A DNA stretch of 64,000 nucleotides from Desulfobacterales bacterium (GCA_016342285.1 JAEINQ010000040.1:1-64000); one strand, 5' to 3'. Shown: positions 1 through 9,791, counted from the stretch's first letter. The notes: generated by a model from the letters alone, not told the origin. Translations and numbers: made by a program.

Positions 1-34
1 GATGCCTCTTTATAATATTCTTCTGACTCTTAGC

Positions 35-664
35 TTAACGCCCCCATCTGGCTGTCCAAGCTTTGGGGTCCACCGGTGTTCCGTTTTGACAATGCTGACT
101 ACCGTTGCGCAATTGCAGGTTTGCCAGATACCCCTCGGCGCCCAAGTAGGCGAAAATCGGGGCATAGCCGTCGCAGCCTTTGTAAGTGCGGGAAACGCCC
201 TCTTTCTGGGTTTTCGAGTTGTCAAAGGGGCTTACATCAATATCCAATGGTACAAAAGGCCCGCAGCCGGTTTCAATGGGCGTCAATGCGGGAGCCATCG
301 TCTTGACCAGCTTGGCCGATTCCTCCGCCAGAATCGGTTCGACGCTGTGACCGAGCAGATCGATTCGCTGGCGCAATGTTGCGGCAGAGGGACACCCGGA
401 AATACCCAAAGCCAAGTTGAAAAAGTCCGCTTTCGAGCGAAAAAGCTCGATGGCATCGTAGTCGGGCTTTGCAATACTGAGAAGACCGATCATTGAAAAC
501 AGTACATCGCTATGGGAAAATTGGCGTTGCTCAAAGCGTACGCCATCGAAATTGTCCAGCCTGCTCTTGAGATCGGTTTTTTCCAAAAGCGTTCCAATAT
601 GGACAATACCGCTATGGCTGGCCATCCGATCTATGGTGTCCTTGATACGAATTAAAGGGCGCAT
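35..664 (-). pseudogene. IS1380-family transposase, N-terminal fragment
   Basis: The reading frame encodes about 210 residues that resemble the N-terminal third of IS1380-type DDE transposases, including a run ending in NGSQHCQNGTP. After that the frame changes to unrelated residues and stops, so more than half of the roughly 430-residue family length is missing. ATG at 664 is chosen because an AGGTG-like ribosome site precedes it; an in-frame GTG lies at 673. The break near position 85 looks like a deletion or rearrangement junction, not a simple frameshift, because no other frame nearby continues the family. Inactive remnant; family assignment is by recognition only. Confidence 0.7.
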
Positions 665-913
665 GGCTTTCACCTTTCAAGTGAATGATTTTTATGCGCC
701 TGTATAGCATGTTTAGCAATATATTTCAATGCTTTATGCTCTTATTTAGCAGTTTTTGTGCCACGGATTATGGTTTTATTCAGTCACACCTAAACAGGAC
801 TGGTTAAAAGGCGAAAAATGTCCTATCCGCAAAATGATGACACATCGGAAATGTAAAAATTGGGTAACACTCCTGAGTGTAAGAATCAATTTAAAAGAAA
901 GGAATGCAGCCCA

Positions 914-1092
914 TGGGAAAGAGAGACAAGGCCAAGGGCGGAGGCGGGAAAGCCAAGCCCCGGACCCGGCCCTACCCGTACGAGTTTCGGTTGAAGATTG
1001 TGCGTCTGTAGCTTGAAGAGGGGTACAGCGCCAAGGTTTTACATGAGCATTTTGCAATCAGCACGCACTCGGTGACCCGTTGGGTAAAGGGA
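914..1092 (+). pseudogene. IS3-type transposase OrfA remnant with in-frame stop
   Basis: The frame from ATG 914 gives a basic N-terminus, then a helix-turn-helix segment (FRLKIVRL, stop, LEEGYSAKVLHEHF, STHSVTRWVK) typical of IS3 OrfA proteins. A TAG at 1009-1011 interrupts it within the helix-turn-helix. After about 1090 the sequence switches to the reverse complement of an IS3 OrfB segment. It is a broken, rearranged insertion-sequence piece. Confidence 0.6.
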
Positions 1093-1275
1093 ATGCCACA
1101 GAATAAGGATTGTCGTCACTGACATGCGGACGGCTGTAAGATGGCGTGATGCCCAGAACGTCGAGTTTGGCCCGCAGAGTAAATCCTTTTTGCGGCGAAC
1201 CGTTGTCGGAATGCAGAACCGGCGGGGGATTGGTTATCCTAAGCGCAGTCGCCAGGATGTCTATCACTGGATCCG
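1085..1275 (-). pseudogene. IS3-family transposase OrfB (rve) fragment
   Basis: Read on the minus strand, the segment contains VLHSDNGSPQKG followed by SYSRPHVSDDNPYS, the part of the retroviral-integrase-like core carrying the second catalytic Asp in IS3 transposases. Upstream, the frame hits a stop within a few codons, and downstream it is cut at the OrfA remnant. It is oriented opposite to the OrfA piece, so the element has been inverted or two copies have recombined. Confidence 0.65.
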
Positions 1276-1467
1276 TGACCTAGCAGACGAGATCTCCGTT
1301 AGGATCGGTAAAGATATAATTGCACCGGCCGCCTGGAGAGCGGCAGCCAGGAAATGGTTGGTTAAAAATGGGATGATCCAAATCCAGATGGCAGGAAAAG
1401 TGTTACCCGATTTTCCGTCGTTTTTGGGTCATAATTAACGATGTCGCACATCAAAGGAGGTGTTAAG

Positions 1468-2439
1468 ATGAAAAAAAACTTTATCAAATCAATTATTATA
1501 ATATTACTTGCAAACTGTTTATTTGTAGGGTTTTTATTCGCTGGTGATCTTGAACCTACTGTTGGGCCATCGCCTACAATGAGGTCTCTTGATTCCATTG
1601 AGACTAGGACATCGATAAGTGAGCTGCCATTCTTAATTCAAACATCTGGTTCATATTTTCTTACAGGTGATTTAACATCAAATGGTAATGGAATAGAAGT
1701 TAATGCTAACAATGTTACTATTGATTTTAGAGGTTTTTCTATTAGTGGCGTTGGCATAGGAATTTATAAAGGTATTGTAATATCGTCTCGTAATAACGTG
1801 GTAGTAAAAAATGGTACCATTAAGAATTTTGGCGATAGAGGAATCTACGAATGGGGAGCTAATAGTTATAACCATCGAATAACAAATATGAGTATCTGTT
1901 CAAATTTAAACAGTGGAATTGTTCTTGGAGGGACTTCAAACTATATTAGCAATTGTATTATTTCAGATAATGGCCAAACAGGGATTTCGGTAGTTTACAA
2001 TTGTATTGTTCGCGATAATGTGGTCAGGGGAAATCAAGCTGTAGGAGTTAATTCAGGCTCTGGATGTATTATTTCAGATAATATCATTAATTCAAATGGC
2101 GGCAATGGCTTGGTTGCTATTAGCGGTTGTAAGATTATGGGTAATTTAATACGGGATAATAATTTGGAAAATGACGCCAGCTTCGCTGGAATAAAAATTA
2201 CTGATGCTTGTACTATTTTTGGTAATTTAGTTACTAAAAATAAACAAGTCAATATATATGTTTCGGGATCTGGAAATTCAATCGAAAGTAATTTAGTGTC
2301 AGATTCAACAAATGGAATATTCTTTGTTTCAGGAGGAAACTTTTATGCAAATAATAAAGCGAGCTCTATTAGTGGAACAAGTTGGGCTGGAAATGTGCCT
2401 ACAGGTGACGCCGACGGTGGAGGAAATATTGCATTTTAA
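1468..2439 (+). CDS. Secreted right-handed beta-helix protein
   Basis: This 323-residue protein starts with a basic stretch and hydrophobic signal peptide (residues about 1-27, ending near LFAGD). The rest is a long series of short, Asn/Gly/Ser/Ile-rich coils with patterns such as NNVTIDF, ISNCIISDNG and ISDNIINSNGG, which is the signature of parallel beta-helix (pectate-lyase-like) proteins. ATG 1468 is chosen because AAAGGAGG lies 7-8 bases before it; an upstream in-frame ATG at 1441 lacks a site. The gene is clearly more AT-rich than its neighbours and sits next to IS remnants, suggesting recent acquisition. Its substrate cannot be read from the sequence; polysaccharide lyase or adhesin-like roles are possible. 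It ends with a GDADGGGNIAF tail. Confidence 0.75.
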   Translation: MKKNFIKSIIIILLANCLFVGFLFAGDLEPTVGPSPTMRSLDSIETRTSISELPFLIQTSGSYFLTGDLTSNGNGIEVNANNVTIDFRGFSISGVGIGIYKGIVISSRNNVVVKNGTIKNFGDRGIYEWGANSYNHRITNMSICSNLNSGIVLGGTSNYISNCIISDNGQTGISVVYNCIVRDNVVRGNQAVGVNSGSGCIISDNIINSNGGNGLVAISGCKIMGNLIRDNNLENDASFAGIKITDACTIFGNLVTKNKQVNIYVSGSGNSIESNLVSDSTNGIFFVSGGNFYANNKASSISGTSWAGNVPTGDADGGGNIAF

Positions 2440-2714
2440 TACAGAGTAGTTTTAATAGGAGTCAAAAGATTTGGAATGCCTGAATGGGGCGCTAAAAGCT
2501 CCTATTAAATTGTCGTTCCCGAGATTTTCTGGTTGCCAGCGGTAATTGACAGTGATCTTGGGAGATAGGGGAATCATCAGCGAAACCGCGAGGCCTGCCG
2601 ATTGAACACGGAAAATCGGTCGGTTTTCAGATGATAGTGGAATCGGGGTCGAGCCGCGCCAATATGCAGAAGTTTCATCGCTAATTACGATAGCTCAAGG
2701 TCTAAAAAACAACA
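2440..2714. other. Intergenic region, no gene seen
   Basis: No convincing coding sequence, terminator or sigma-70 promoter pair was found in these 275 bases. They separate the AT-rich beta-helix gene from rfbD and presumably hold the rfb promoter. Confidence 0.4.
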
Positions 2715-3614
2715 ATGAAAATATTTGTCACAGGAGCTAAAGGGCAATTAGGGCGCGAGTTGATTCAACAAGGTTCAAAGGACGGTCTGCATTTACAAGG
2801 CATCGATCTTCCGGAACACGACATCGCGGATTCCGCTAGCCTAAAGGCCTTGATAGAAAAGTATTCTCCTGAGTTGGTCTTAAACGCGGCGGCCTTCACT
2901 ATGGTGGATAAGGCCGAGGCCGAACCCCAATTGGCAGAGGCGGGCAATCATATCGGGCCGGCTAACTTGAGCGAAATCTGTAAAAAGCAAAAGGTGCCAC
3001 TCATTCATATTTCCACCGATTTCGTTTTTGACGGCGAAAGACGTACCCCTTATCTCCCTGACGAACCCATGAATCCGCTGAGCGTCTACGGTCGCACCAA
3101 GGCGGCGGGGGAAGAGGCCGTTAGAGAGCTGCTGCCTCGTCACCTGATCGTCCGCACGTCCTGGCTCTACGCGTCCAACGGGGCAAATTTTGTCGCAACC
3201 ATGCTTCGGCTGGGACGTGAACACAAAAAAATTCGGGTTGTGTCCGACCAGTTTGGTTCTCCTACCTGCGCCGCCGATCTGGCCACTGCTTTACTATCCA
3301 TGGGCAGGCAAGTACTGAAAAATGACGGGCCATGGGGCACTTATCACTTTTGCGGATCTGGGATCACTTCCTGGCACGGTTTCGCCATGGCCATTTTTGA
3401 GCAAGCGAAATCGCATACGGCGCTGGCGGTGGAAGAGGTTGAGCCCATCACTACCTCTGAATATCCCACGCCGGCTCGCCGCCCTGCATACTCTGCGCTC
3501 GACTGTAGCTGGACAACTAAAGATTTTGGCATTGTTCCCCGACTTTGGCAGGAAAGCCTTGAAGAGACCCTGCCGAATATGCTTGCTCGATATCCTGATC
3601 CAAAAGAGAGTTGA
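2715..3614 (+). CDS. rfbD: dTDP-4-dehydrorhamnose reductase
   Basis: This 299-residue cytoplasmic short-chain dehydrogenase catalyses the last step of dTDP-L-rhamnose synthesis, the NAD(P)H-dependent reduction of dTDP-4-dehydro-L-rhamnose. The N-terminal Rossmann motif [10 protein letters not shown] (residues about 7-16), the STDFVFDG segment and the catalytic YGRTK (Tyr-x-x-x-Lys) are all present, and the length is normal for the family. It is the first gene of a tight rfbD-rfbB-rfbA-rfbC set in which each gene overlaps or nearly abuts the next. The start has only a weak purine-rich leader (no clear Shine-Dalgarno), but translation from ATG 2715 gives a full N-terminus. Confidence 0.93.
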   Translation: MKIFVTGAKGQLGRELIQQGSKDGLHLQGIDLPEHDIADSASLKALIEKYSPELVLNAAAFTMVDKAEAEPQLAEAGNHIGPANLSEICKKQKVPLIHISTDFVFDGERRTPYLPDEPMNPLSVYGRTKAAGEEAVRELLPRHLIVRTSWLYASNGANFVATMLRLGREHKKIRVVSDQFGSPTCAADLATALLSMGRQVLKNDGPWGTYHFCGSGITSWHGFAMAIFEQAKSHTALAVEEVEPITTSEYPTPARRPAYSALDCSWTTKDFGIVPRLWQESLEETLPNMLARYPDPKES

Positions 3615-3622
3615 GCGTATAC

Positions 3623-4699
3623 ATGGAGAATAGATATTTTGAGTCGATTCTGGTAACCGGCGGCTGCGGCTTTATCGGCGCCAACTTCATCCGTCATCTG
3701 CTGGAAGGGGGGCACTATGATGGCCGCGTCGTCAACATTGATAAGCTGACCTACGCCGGCAACCTGGAAAATCTGGCTGGCATTGCCGATCGGTTCGAGG
3801 GGCGGTACCATTTCGTTCATGGCGATATCTGCGATGGAGATCTTGTGGGCAGCATCATGGAGAAACATGCCATTGACGCATTCTGTCACTTTGCGGCCGA
3901 ATCGCATGTGGACCGATCCATTGCAGGGCCTGGAGCGTTCGTTGAAACCAATGTCAACGGAACTTTCGCTTTGTTGGAAGCTGCACGTGAAAGGTCTGAT
4001 AAGATAAAATTGTTCCATCATGTAAGTACCGATGAAGTTTACGGGTCTCTTGGGAATGAAGGGTATTTTACTGAAGAGACTGCTTACGATCCAAGCAGCC
4101 CTTATTCCGCGTCAAAGGCGGCTTCCGACCATCTGATGCGTGCCTATCATCGCACCTATGGCTTGCCGGTGACAATATCGAATTGCTCGAACAATTACGG
4201 CCCGTATCAGTTTCCTGAGAAACTGATTCCTCTGATGATTCTCAATGCCCTTGATTCAAAACCTTTGCCGGTTTACGGCCAAGGTAAGAATGTGCGGGAC
4301 TGGTTGTATGTAGAAGATCACTGCCATGCCATTTGGCAAATTATGACGCATGGCCGGACAGGACAGACATACAACGTCGGAGGGCGGTGCGAAAAGACAA
4401 ATCTTAATGTTGTCGAATCCATCTGTGACATTCTTGAAAAGATACCCGGCGATAGTGGAAGGGGGGAAAAGAGATCTTTAATTCAATTTGTGAAGGATCG
4501 TCCCGGCCATGACCACCGCTACGCCATTAACTGTGACTTCATCGAACGAGAACTTGGATGGTCTCCAACGGTTTCGTTTGATCAAGGATTGGCAAAGACC
4601 ATTTTCTGGTACATGGAAAATCAGGATTGGGTTCGAAATGTTAAAAGCGGCGATTATCGAAATTGGATCTCTCAACACTATGGAAAAGATAGAAAGTAA
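3623..4699 (+). CDS. rfbB: dTDP-glucose 4,6-dehydratase
   Basis: This 358-residue extended short-chain dehydrogenase converts dTDP-glucose to dTDP-4-dehydro-6-deoxyglucose. It shows the NAD-binding GGCGFIG (residues 13-19), the TDEVYG signature holding the catalytic Asp-Glu pair, and YSASK with the Tyr/Lys pair. A TTG at 3611 is in frame, but ATG 3623 places the Rossmann strand at the usual distance, so it is preferred. The gene follows rfbD by 8 bases and precedes rfbA, which supports co-transcription. Confidence 0.95.
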   Translation: MENRYFESILVTGGCGFIGANFIRHLLEGGHYDGRVVNIDKLTYAGNLENLAGIADRFEGRYHFVHGDICDGDLVGSIMEKHAIDAFCHFAAESHVDRSIAGPGAFVETNVNGTFALLEAARERSDKIKLFHHVSTDEVYGSLGNEGYFTEETAYDPSSPYSASKAASDHLMRAYHRTYGLPVTISNCSNNYGPYQFPEKLIPLMILNALDSKPLPVYGQGKNVRDWLYVEDHCHAIWQIMTHGRTGQTYNVGGRCEKTNLNVVESICDILEKIPGDSGRGEKRSLIQFVKDRPGHDHRYAINCDFIERELGWSPTVSFDQGLAKTIFWYMENQDWVRNVKSGDYRNWISQHYGKDRK

Positions 4700-4731
4700 A
4701 GGTGATAATCAAGGTGTCTACTGAACAACCA

Positions 4732-5613
4732 ATGAAAGGTATTATACTTGCGGGCGGTTCCGGAACCCGGCTTTACCCCATCACGCAGGTGGTGAGTAAG
4801 CAACTGCTTCCGGTTTTTGACAAACCCATGATCTATTATCCCTTGTCGGTGCTGATGATGGCGGATATTCGCGAAATATTGATCATCTCTACGCCCCATG
4901 ATTTGCCTCTGTTTGAGAGGCTGCTGGGCGATGGGAGCCAGTGGGGGCTATCTCTGCAGTATGCCGAACAACCCCGCCCGGAAGGTCTGGCCCAAGCATT
5001 TGTCATCGGCCGCGACTTTGTGGGAACCGGGCGGACCTGTTTGATCCTGGGGGACAATATTTTCTATGGACACGGCTTGCCTGAAAAACTGATGGCGGCA
5101 AAAAACCGTAATCACGGTGCTTCGGTTTTCGGCTATTGGGTGCGAGACCCGGAGCGTTACGGCGTGGTGAGTTTTGACGCGGCGGGTCAGGCGGCAGATA
5201 TCGAAGAAAAGCCGAAACAGCCCAAATCTAATTACGCGGTTACCGGGCTTTATTTTTACGATAACCAGGTGATCGATATCGCAAAGGAACTGAAACCATC
5301 GGCCAGAGGGGAATTGGAGATTACCGATGTGAATCGAACCTATCTCGCACGTGGCGAATTGGCCGTGGAAAAGCTTGGCCGGGGCATCGCCTGGCTCGAT
5401 ACCGGAACTCACCAGACGTTGATGCAGGCTTCGTCGTTTATCGAAACCATCGAGAGTCGGCAAGGGCTCAAGGTCGCCTGCATCGAGGAGATCGCTTATC
5501 GAAAGGGATTTATCGATGCGGACCAGGTGGAGCGTTTGGCCGAGCCCATGAAGAAGAACGGCTACGGCCGCTATCTCATCGATATGCTGCGGCTACACAG
5601 AAAAGTACAATGA
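4732..5613 (+). CDS. rfbA: Glucose-1-phosphate thymidylyltransferase
   Basis: This 293-residue nucleotidyltransferase makes dTDP-glucose from dTTP and glucose-1-phosphate, the entry step to dTDP-rhamnose. The signature [11 protein letters not shown] begins at residue 8 and length is normal. A GTG at 4702 is in frame but would add ten non-family residues; ATG 4732 starts directly at the conserved KGIILAGG strand. The stop overlaps the rfbC start by four bases (ATGA), implying translational coupling. Confidence 0.95.
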   Translation: MKGIILAGGSGTRLYPITQVVSKQLLPVFDKPMIYYPLSVLMMADIREILIISTPHDLPLFERLLGDGSQWGLSLQYAEQPRPEGLAQAFVIGRDFVGTGRTCLILGDNIFYGHGLPEKLMAAKNRNHGASVFGYWVRDPERYGVVSFDAAGQAADIEEKPKQPKSNYAVTGLYFYDNQVIDIAKELKPSARGELEITDVNRTYLARGELAVEKLGRGIAWLDTGTHQTLMQASSFIETIESRQGLKVACIEEIAYRKGFIDADQVERLAEPMKKNGYGRYLIDMLRLHRKVQ

Positions 5614-6164
5614 AAATCATCGATACCAAACTGGCGGGTTTGATCCTTCTGGAACCAAAGATTTTTACCGATTCACGGGGGTGTTTTTTCGAAACCTACC
5701 ACCGGCCGAAGTATGGCGAAATCGGTGTTGATAAGAATTTTGTTCAGGACAACCTGTCGCGATCAGTTCGCGGAACCTTGCGCGGAATGCATTTTCAGAT
5801 TCAGCATCCCCAGGGAAAACTGGTTCAGGTGCTTCAAGGTGATGTTTTTGATGTGGCCGTGGACTTGCGATCCGGCTCGCCGACGTTTGGCCAGTGGGAA
5901 GGTTTCTATCTCAATGACACCAATCATCGCCAGCTCTATATTCCCGAAGGTTTTGCCCACGGATTTGTTGCATTAAGCGAATCAGTTCTGTTTCATTACA
6001 AGTGCACGGAGATCTACCGGCCGGAAGACGAAGGCGGACTGCTCTGGAACGACCCGGCCGTAGGGATTAATTGGCCGATATCCCATCCGATTGTCTCGGC
6101 GAAAGACCTGGAATTTGAATCCCTTAACGCTTTGTCGGCCGACGCGTTGCCTCATGTTCAGTAA
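5610..6164 (+). CDS. rfbC: dTDP-4-dehydrorhamnose 3,5-epimerase
   Basis: This 184-residue cupin-fold epimerase acts on dTDP-4-dehydro-6-deoxyglucose. The motif [10 protein letters not shown] contains the catalytic His and the substrate-binding Arg residues, and [13 protein letters not shown] is the conserved C-terminal part of the cupin. It completes the rhamnose pathway in this operon. Directly after its stop the unique sequence ends and the repeat island begins, so the original downstream genes of the polysaccharide locus have probably been displaced. Confidence 0.95.
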   Translation: MKIIDTKLAGLILLEPKIFTDSRGCFFETYHRPKYGEIGVDKNFVQDNLSRSVRGTLRGMHFQIQHPQGKLVQVLQGDVFDVAVDLRSGSPTFGQWEGFYLNDTNHRQLYIPEGFAHGFVALSESVLFHYKCTEIYRPEDEGGLLWNDPAVGINWPISHPIVSAKDLEFESLNALSADALPHVQ

Positions 6165-6200
6165 GCGTTTTCATATCGCATCGAGAGGCTGGATTGAACC

Positions 6201-6290
6201 ATTGGGCCATTCGTCCGGAACAGCCAAATAGAATTAATCCTGTAGATCCTGCCCAATTTACCCATTTCAGCCTTAAGCCGTTTTGGGTAA
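6201..6290 (+). repeat. Pentaloop hairpin, half array and TTA-loop palindrome
   Basis: A hairpin with loop GTCCG (6213-6217) is followed by two ATCCTG repeats. Next comes an imperfect palindrome with TTACCCA at 6258-6264 and TGGGTAA at 6284-6290 around a TTA centre. About 110 bases of the second part recur almost unchanged at 17342-17450. Confidence 0.7.
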
Positions 6291-6379
6291 CTTGTTCCAC
6301 CCCAGCTTCACCCTTTTGGCCACGAACCCATGGCCTCTTTGGGTCCTTGGCGGTTCAATCGAAATTACTATGGGAAATT

Positions 6380-6500
6380 GGGGTCGGGCCAAGCAGAATG
6401 ATTTTATATCAATGGGTTATCTCAAAAAGAAGGCGTTTTTTGGTGCTATACACGTATTTTGGGGTCAAAAAGGGCCATTTAATGGGCATCTGGTCGGGCC
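6380..6500 (+). repeat. GGTCGGGCC dispersed repeat, copy 1
   Basis: This 120-base sequence begins GGGGTCGGGCCAAGCAGAAT and runs through a TATACACGTATTTTGGGG block to AATGGGCATC. About nine full or truncated copies occur in the + orientation between toxin-antitoxin cassettes up to 19.1 kb. It has no coding capacity shared by all copies. The rest of 6165-6553 holds only repeat sequence. Confidence 0.75.
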
Positions 6501-6553
6501 GCACAGAATCATGTAAATCCTGAAAATCCGCATAATCCTGTCAAAGGTTTCAA

Positions 6554-7424
6554 AACAATCCAACCGCCCGTTCGCTTCACTCACTCAAGCACGCCAAGGA
6601 ACGCGAAGAACGCGAAGAGGAAAATATTTTTCGAATCGGAACGAACGATTCGAAAAAGGTTTCGATCCCTACGGGATGGGGCAACGCCGCGGCATTTGTT
6701 ACCATACATACCAAGCCCGGCACGACGCTACCCGAAGGGCCAGACGTCTTTCAACCGATCGCACGCCCGGCGCCAGCCGGGACCCGATCGGTTGAAAAAA
6801 CTTAGCGATCTTGGCGCCCCTTAGCGTCCTTCGCGGTTAAGATGTTTTCTACCCTTCGTGGTTAAGATATATTAAAAAGATGGAAATCGAGAACATTGCC
6901 AAGAAGATCGTTCATTCAGCCATCAAGGTACACAAGATCCTGGGCCCTGGCCTGCTTGAGTCGGCGTATCAGAAGTGTATCGCCTACGAACTCGATCGGG
7001 CCGGGTTACAGATCCGATGCGAGGTCGCCCTCCCCATCCAGTACATGGAGATGAGTATCGATGCCGGTTTTAGGGTGGATATGATCGTAAACGATGCGGT
7101 CATCATCGAAAACAAGGTTGTCGATCGGATTTCGCCGGTCCACAAGGCACAATTGCTGACCTATCTGAAGCTGGCCGACCTGAAACTCGGATTTCTCTTG
7201 AACTGGAATGTGACTTTGATGAAAGACGGCATCCAGCGTATGGTCTATCGATTGGAGCAAGGACACAGAGACCCATGGAAGGAATCGTAAGCCCCTTTCC
7301 ACCGATCGCACGCCCGGCGCCAGCCGGGACCCGATCGGTTGAAAAAACTTAGCGGTCTTAGCGACTCTTGGCGACCTTCGCGGTTAAGATGTTTTCTGCC
7401 CTTCGTGGTTCACGTGTTTTTTTA
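6554..7424 (+). repeat. Tandem 871-bp repeat, unit 1
   Basis: The unit starts with ACAATCCAACCGCCCGTTCG, carries a CGCCAAGG/CGCGAAG direct array, a perfect 12-bp hairpin (6627-6657, loop GAACGAA), a compound hairpin near 6748-6803, the GxxExxY gene at 6880-7290, and an inverted CTTAGCG/CCTTCGCGG array. The next unit starts exactly 871 bases later. Apart from the gene, the flanks (6501-6879 and 7291-7424) contain only repeats. Confidence 0.9.
6880..7290 (+). CDS. GxxExxY protein, PD-(D/E)XK nuclease fold (copy 1)
   Basis: This 136-residue protein belongs to the GxxExxY family (PDDEXK_3). The name motif is G24-LL-E27-SA-Y30. The nuclease-like core shows D67, E77-N-K79 and Q91, matching the metal-binding Asp and the (D/E)xK of restriction-endonuclease folds, so an active metal site is plausible. 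Function in the family is unknown. The gene stands alone, with no usual ribosome site and a poly-A/AT leader, inside inverted 9-bp-period arrays. An identical protein is encoded 871 bases downstream, so the copy arose by recent tandem duplication. A DNA-processing role linked to the surrounding repeats is an inference from context only. Confidence 0.85.
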   Translation: MEIENIAKKIVHSAIKVHKILGPGLLESAYQKCIAYELDRAGLQIRCEVALPIQYMEMSIDAGFRVDMIVNDAVIIENKVVDRISPVHKAQLLTYLKLADLKLGFLLNWNVTLMKDGIQRMVYRLEQGHRDPWKES

Positions 7425-8295
7425 AACAATCCAACCGCCCGTTCGCTGTGCTCACTCAAGCACGCCAAGGAACGCGAAGAACGCGAAGAGGAAAATATTT
7501 TTCGAATCGGAACGAACGATTCGAAAAAGGTTTCGATCCCTACGGGATGGGGCAACGCCGCGGCATTTGTTACCATACATACCAAGCCCGGCACGACGCT
7601 ACCCGAAGGGCCAGACGTCTTTCAACCGATCGCACGCCCGGCGCCAGCCGGGACCCGATCGGTTGAAAAAACTTAGCGATCTTGGCGCCCCTTAGCGTCC
7701 TTCGCGGTTAAGATGTTTTCTACCCTTCGTGGTTAAGATATATTAAAAAGATGGAAATCGAGAACATTGCCAAGAAGATCGTTCATTCAGCCATCAAGGT
7801 ACACAAGATCCTGGGCCCTGGCCTGCTTGAGTCGGCGTATCAGAAGTGTATCGCCTACGAACTCGATCGGGCCGGGTTACAGATCCGATGCGAGGTCGCC
7901 CTCCCCATCCAGTACATGGAGATGAGTATCGATGCCGGTTTTAGGGTGGATATGATCGTAAACGATGCGGTCATCATCGAAAACAAGGTTGTCGATCGGA
8001 TTTCGCCGGTCCACAAGGCACAATTGCTGACCTATCTGAAGCTGGCCGACCTGAAACTCGGATTTCTCTTGAACTGGAATGTGACTTTGATGAAAGACGG
8101 CATCCAGCGTATGGTCTATCGATTGGAGCAAGGACACAGAGACCCATGGAAGGAATCGTAAGCCCCTTTCCACCGATCGCACGCCCGGCGCCAGCCGGGA
8201 CCCGATCGGTTGAAAAAACTTAGCGGTCTTAGCGACTCTTGGCGACCTTCGCGGTTAAGATGTTTTCTACCCTTCGTGGTTCACGTGTTTTTTTA
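7425..8295 (+). repeat. Tandem 871-bp repeat, unit 2
   Basis: This is a near-perfect second copy of 6554-7424, differing at a few bases in the flanks. A third copy of the starting sequence (ACAATCCAACCGCCCGTTCG) follows at 8296, so unequal recombination between short direct repeats explains the duplication. Confidence 0.9.
7751..8161 (+). CDS. GxxExxY protein, PD-(D/E)XK nuclease fold (copy 2)
   Basis: The 136-residue product is identical to the copy at 6880-7290, with the same G24/E27/Y30 motif and D67, E77, K79, Q91 core. The absence of any amino acid difference points to a very recent duplication or gene conversion. Confidence 0.85.
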   Translation: MEIENIAKKIVHSAIKVHKILGPGLLESAYQKCIAYELDRAGLQIRCEVALPIQYMEMSIDAGFRVDMIVNDAVIIENKVVDRISPVHKAQLLTYLKLADLKLGFLLNWNVTLMKDGIQRMVYRLEQGHRDPWKES

Positions 8296-8357
8296 AACAA
8301 TCCAACCGCCCGTTCGCTGACGCTCAAGGCCGCAAAGAAAGCGGGCGCTCCTTATCA

Positions 8358-8413
8358 GACAGGATGAACAGGATGGACTGGATTTTTTGCCTGCCGGCCG
8401 GAAGCCGGCCAGT
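8358..8413 (+). repeat. CAGGAT composite element, right arm only
   Basis: Three ACAGGAT-type 9-mers are followed by a GCCGGC-CGGAA-GCCGGC hairpin. The left arm is missing; the preceding bases (8296-8357) are a truncated start of the 871-bp unit. Confidence 0.7.
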
Positions 8414-8510
8414 CAAGAGGCCATCGCCTTCGGTGAGGTGAAGTTTCGAGGCAACCCGGTGTTACATGCAAGGCTCGGTGCCGCCTCTCTCCGCGTGAGC
8501 GGATGCAATC

Positions 8511-8661
8511 ATTTGGCCGTTCGTTCGGAACGGCTAAATAGAATTAATCATGTAGATCCTGAAGATCATGTAAATCCTGTCAGAGAAAAGAAAAAAAGGT
8601 TTTAGACAGGATGAACAGGATGGACTGGATTTTTTGCCTGCCGGCCGGAAGCCGGCTAGGC
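8511..8661 (+). repeat. Composite palindromic element, complete copy 1
   Basis: The left hairpin (8511-8539, loop GTTCG) is followed by four 9-mers of type ATC(A/C)TGnnn (8547-8582), an A-rich centre, three inverted 9-mers ACAGGATGA, ACAGGATGG, ACTGGATTT (8606-8632) and a right hairpin (8636-8661, loop CGGAA). Outside these lie smaller hairpins (CCGC..GCGG on the left, TCGC-CTTCG-GCGA on the right). The 925 bases from 8162 to 9087 contain no gene. Confidence 0.85.
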
Positions 8662-8761
8662 AAGAAGCCATCGCCTTCGGCGAGGTGAAAACGTTTCGGG
8701 AATCTCGGTATTTCCAGTGGTGCTTGGTGTTACACTTTCCGCGCAGCGGATGCAATCGTAA

Positions 8762-8901
8762 GGTCCCGGCATCCGGCCGGGCCGCACATATCCTGTAGAT
8801 CCTGCAGATCCGTGGAATCCTGTCAAAGGGTTTTAAGGGCTTTTTTTCAGACAGGATCGACAGGATGGACTGGATTTTTTCCCGGGTTCCGGAAGAACCC
8901 G
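8762..8901 (+). repeat. Composite palindromic element, copy 2
   Basis: The left hairpin stem is CCCGGC with loop ATCCG; the right hairpin is CGGGTTC-CGGAA-GAACCCG. Compared with copy 1 both stems differ but pair internally, and the 9-mer arrays between them are retained. Confidence 0.85.
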
Positions 8902-9087
8902 CGAAAGAGGCCATCGCCTTGGGCGAGGTGACGCATTGCGACGTACCACGGCGATGTATGTACACTATGACCAGGACTGGCCATGCCGCGAAGTGGATGC
9001 AAGCATTCGGTCCCGGTGTTTGGATATGGAAATATAACAAAAAATTTGACATAAGGTTTTAAAGGTTTTATTGTTTGAGCCGATAGC

Positions 9088-9342
9088 ATGCAAGTCATCT
9101 GGCAGCCAAAAGCGGTAAAACAGCTCAAAAAAATCGGTAACCGGATTACGCAGGAGCGCATCCTTGTTGCCACAAGAGGATTGGTGGATTTTCCAGCTTG
9201 TTCCGGAGTAAAGCAATTGGTTCAGCATCAATACACCCATCGCCTCAAGGTCGGCGATTGGCGTGTCTTGTTCAGTGTTTTTCAGGAAGTCAGCGTTATT
9301 AGTGTTGAGGAGGTGAAAAAGCGAGATGACCACACCTACTGA
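9088..9342 (+). CDS. RelE/ParE-family toxin
   Basis: This 84-residue basic protein has the RelE/ParE pattern: an N-terminal strand (MQVIWQPKAVKQLKKI), then HRLKVGDWRVLFSV and a final VEEVKKRDD segment, the strands that carry catalytic basic residues in mRNA-cleaving members. It precedes and overlaps by 17 bases an XRE-type antitoxin gene, the toxin-first order seen in HigBA-like modules. The toxin presumably cleaves ribosome-bound mRNA or blocks gyrase; which cannot be decided here. Confidence 0.8.
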   Translation: MQVIWQPKAVKQLKKIGNRITQERILVATRGLVDFPACSGVKQLVQHQYTHRLKVGDWRVLFSVFQEVSVISVEEVKKRDDHTY

Positions 9343-9673
9343 ATATCAGACAATAGAGCATGGCGGCCATCCTGCTTTCGTCCTTGTGCCTTGGGATGAT
9401 TGGCGTCGGATCAAACCTCTTTTGGATGCTGAAAAAGCACGTGACAACGGTATTCCCCAAGACGTTGTGGAAGCGCATGTATTGCGTGGCGAGTCTGTGG
9501 TCAAGGCATGGCGAGAGCATTTGGGCCTGACACAAACAGAACTGGCCGATCGAATGGGGGTTTCACAGGCGGCTGTGGTCAAATACGAGCGATCCGATGC
9601 CCGGCTGCGGGCTTCGACGGTAAAAAAAATCGCTGTGGCTTTAGGGCTGACCGACGAGCAACTGGACGTCTAA
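9326..9673 (+). CDS. XRE-type antitoxin
   Basis: The first half of this 115-residue protein (residues 1-55) is a small domain resembling antitoxin N-termini. Residues about 60-112 form an XRE helix-turn-helix (LGLTQTELADRMGVSQAAVVKYE). It should neutralise the overlapping RelE/ParE-like toxin and autoregulate the pair through the helix-turn-helix. The gene ends in unique sequence followed by repeat elements from about 9700. Confidence 0.82.
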   Translation: MTTPTEYQTIEHGGHPAFVLVPWDDWRRIKPLLDAEKARDNGIPQDVVEAHVLRGESVVKAWREHLGLTQTELADRMGVSQAAVVKYERSDARLRASTVKKIAVALGLTDEQLDV

Positions 9674-9791
9674 ACACCAGAGAGCCCTGACCGATGGTTT
9701 TCAAATATGCATGCGAGACTATAGAACGCCCCTTTCCGCGAAGCGGACCTGTGCGGCGAAGCCTGAATGGCGGTGACGTATGCAATCGTAA

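Noticed and set aside
1124..1438. 104-residue + strand frame in the IS remnant region
   Set aside because: Its first half is the reverse complement of the IS3 OrfB segment and there is no independent support.
8534..9052. Frames translated from the repeat elements (for example 172 residues on the minus strand)
   Set aside because: They repeat motifs such as FRIYMI that come only from the ATCCTG tracts; related frames break differently in each element copy.
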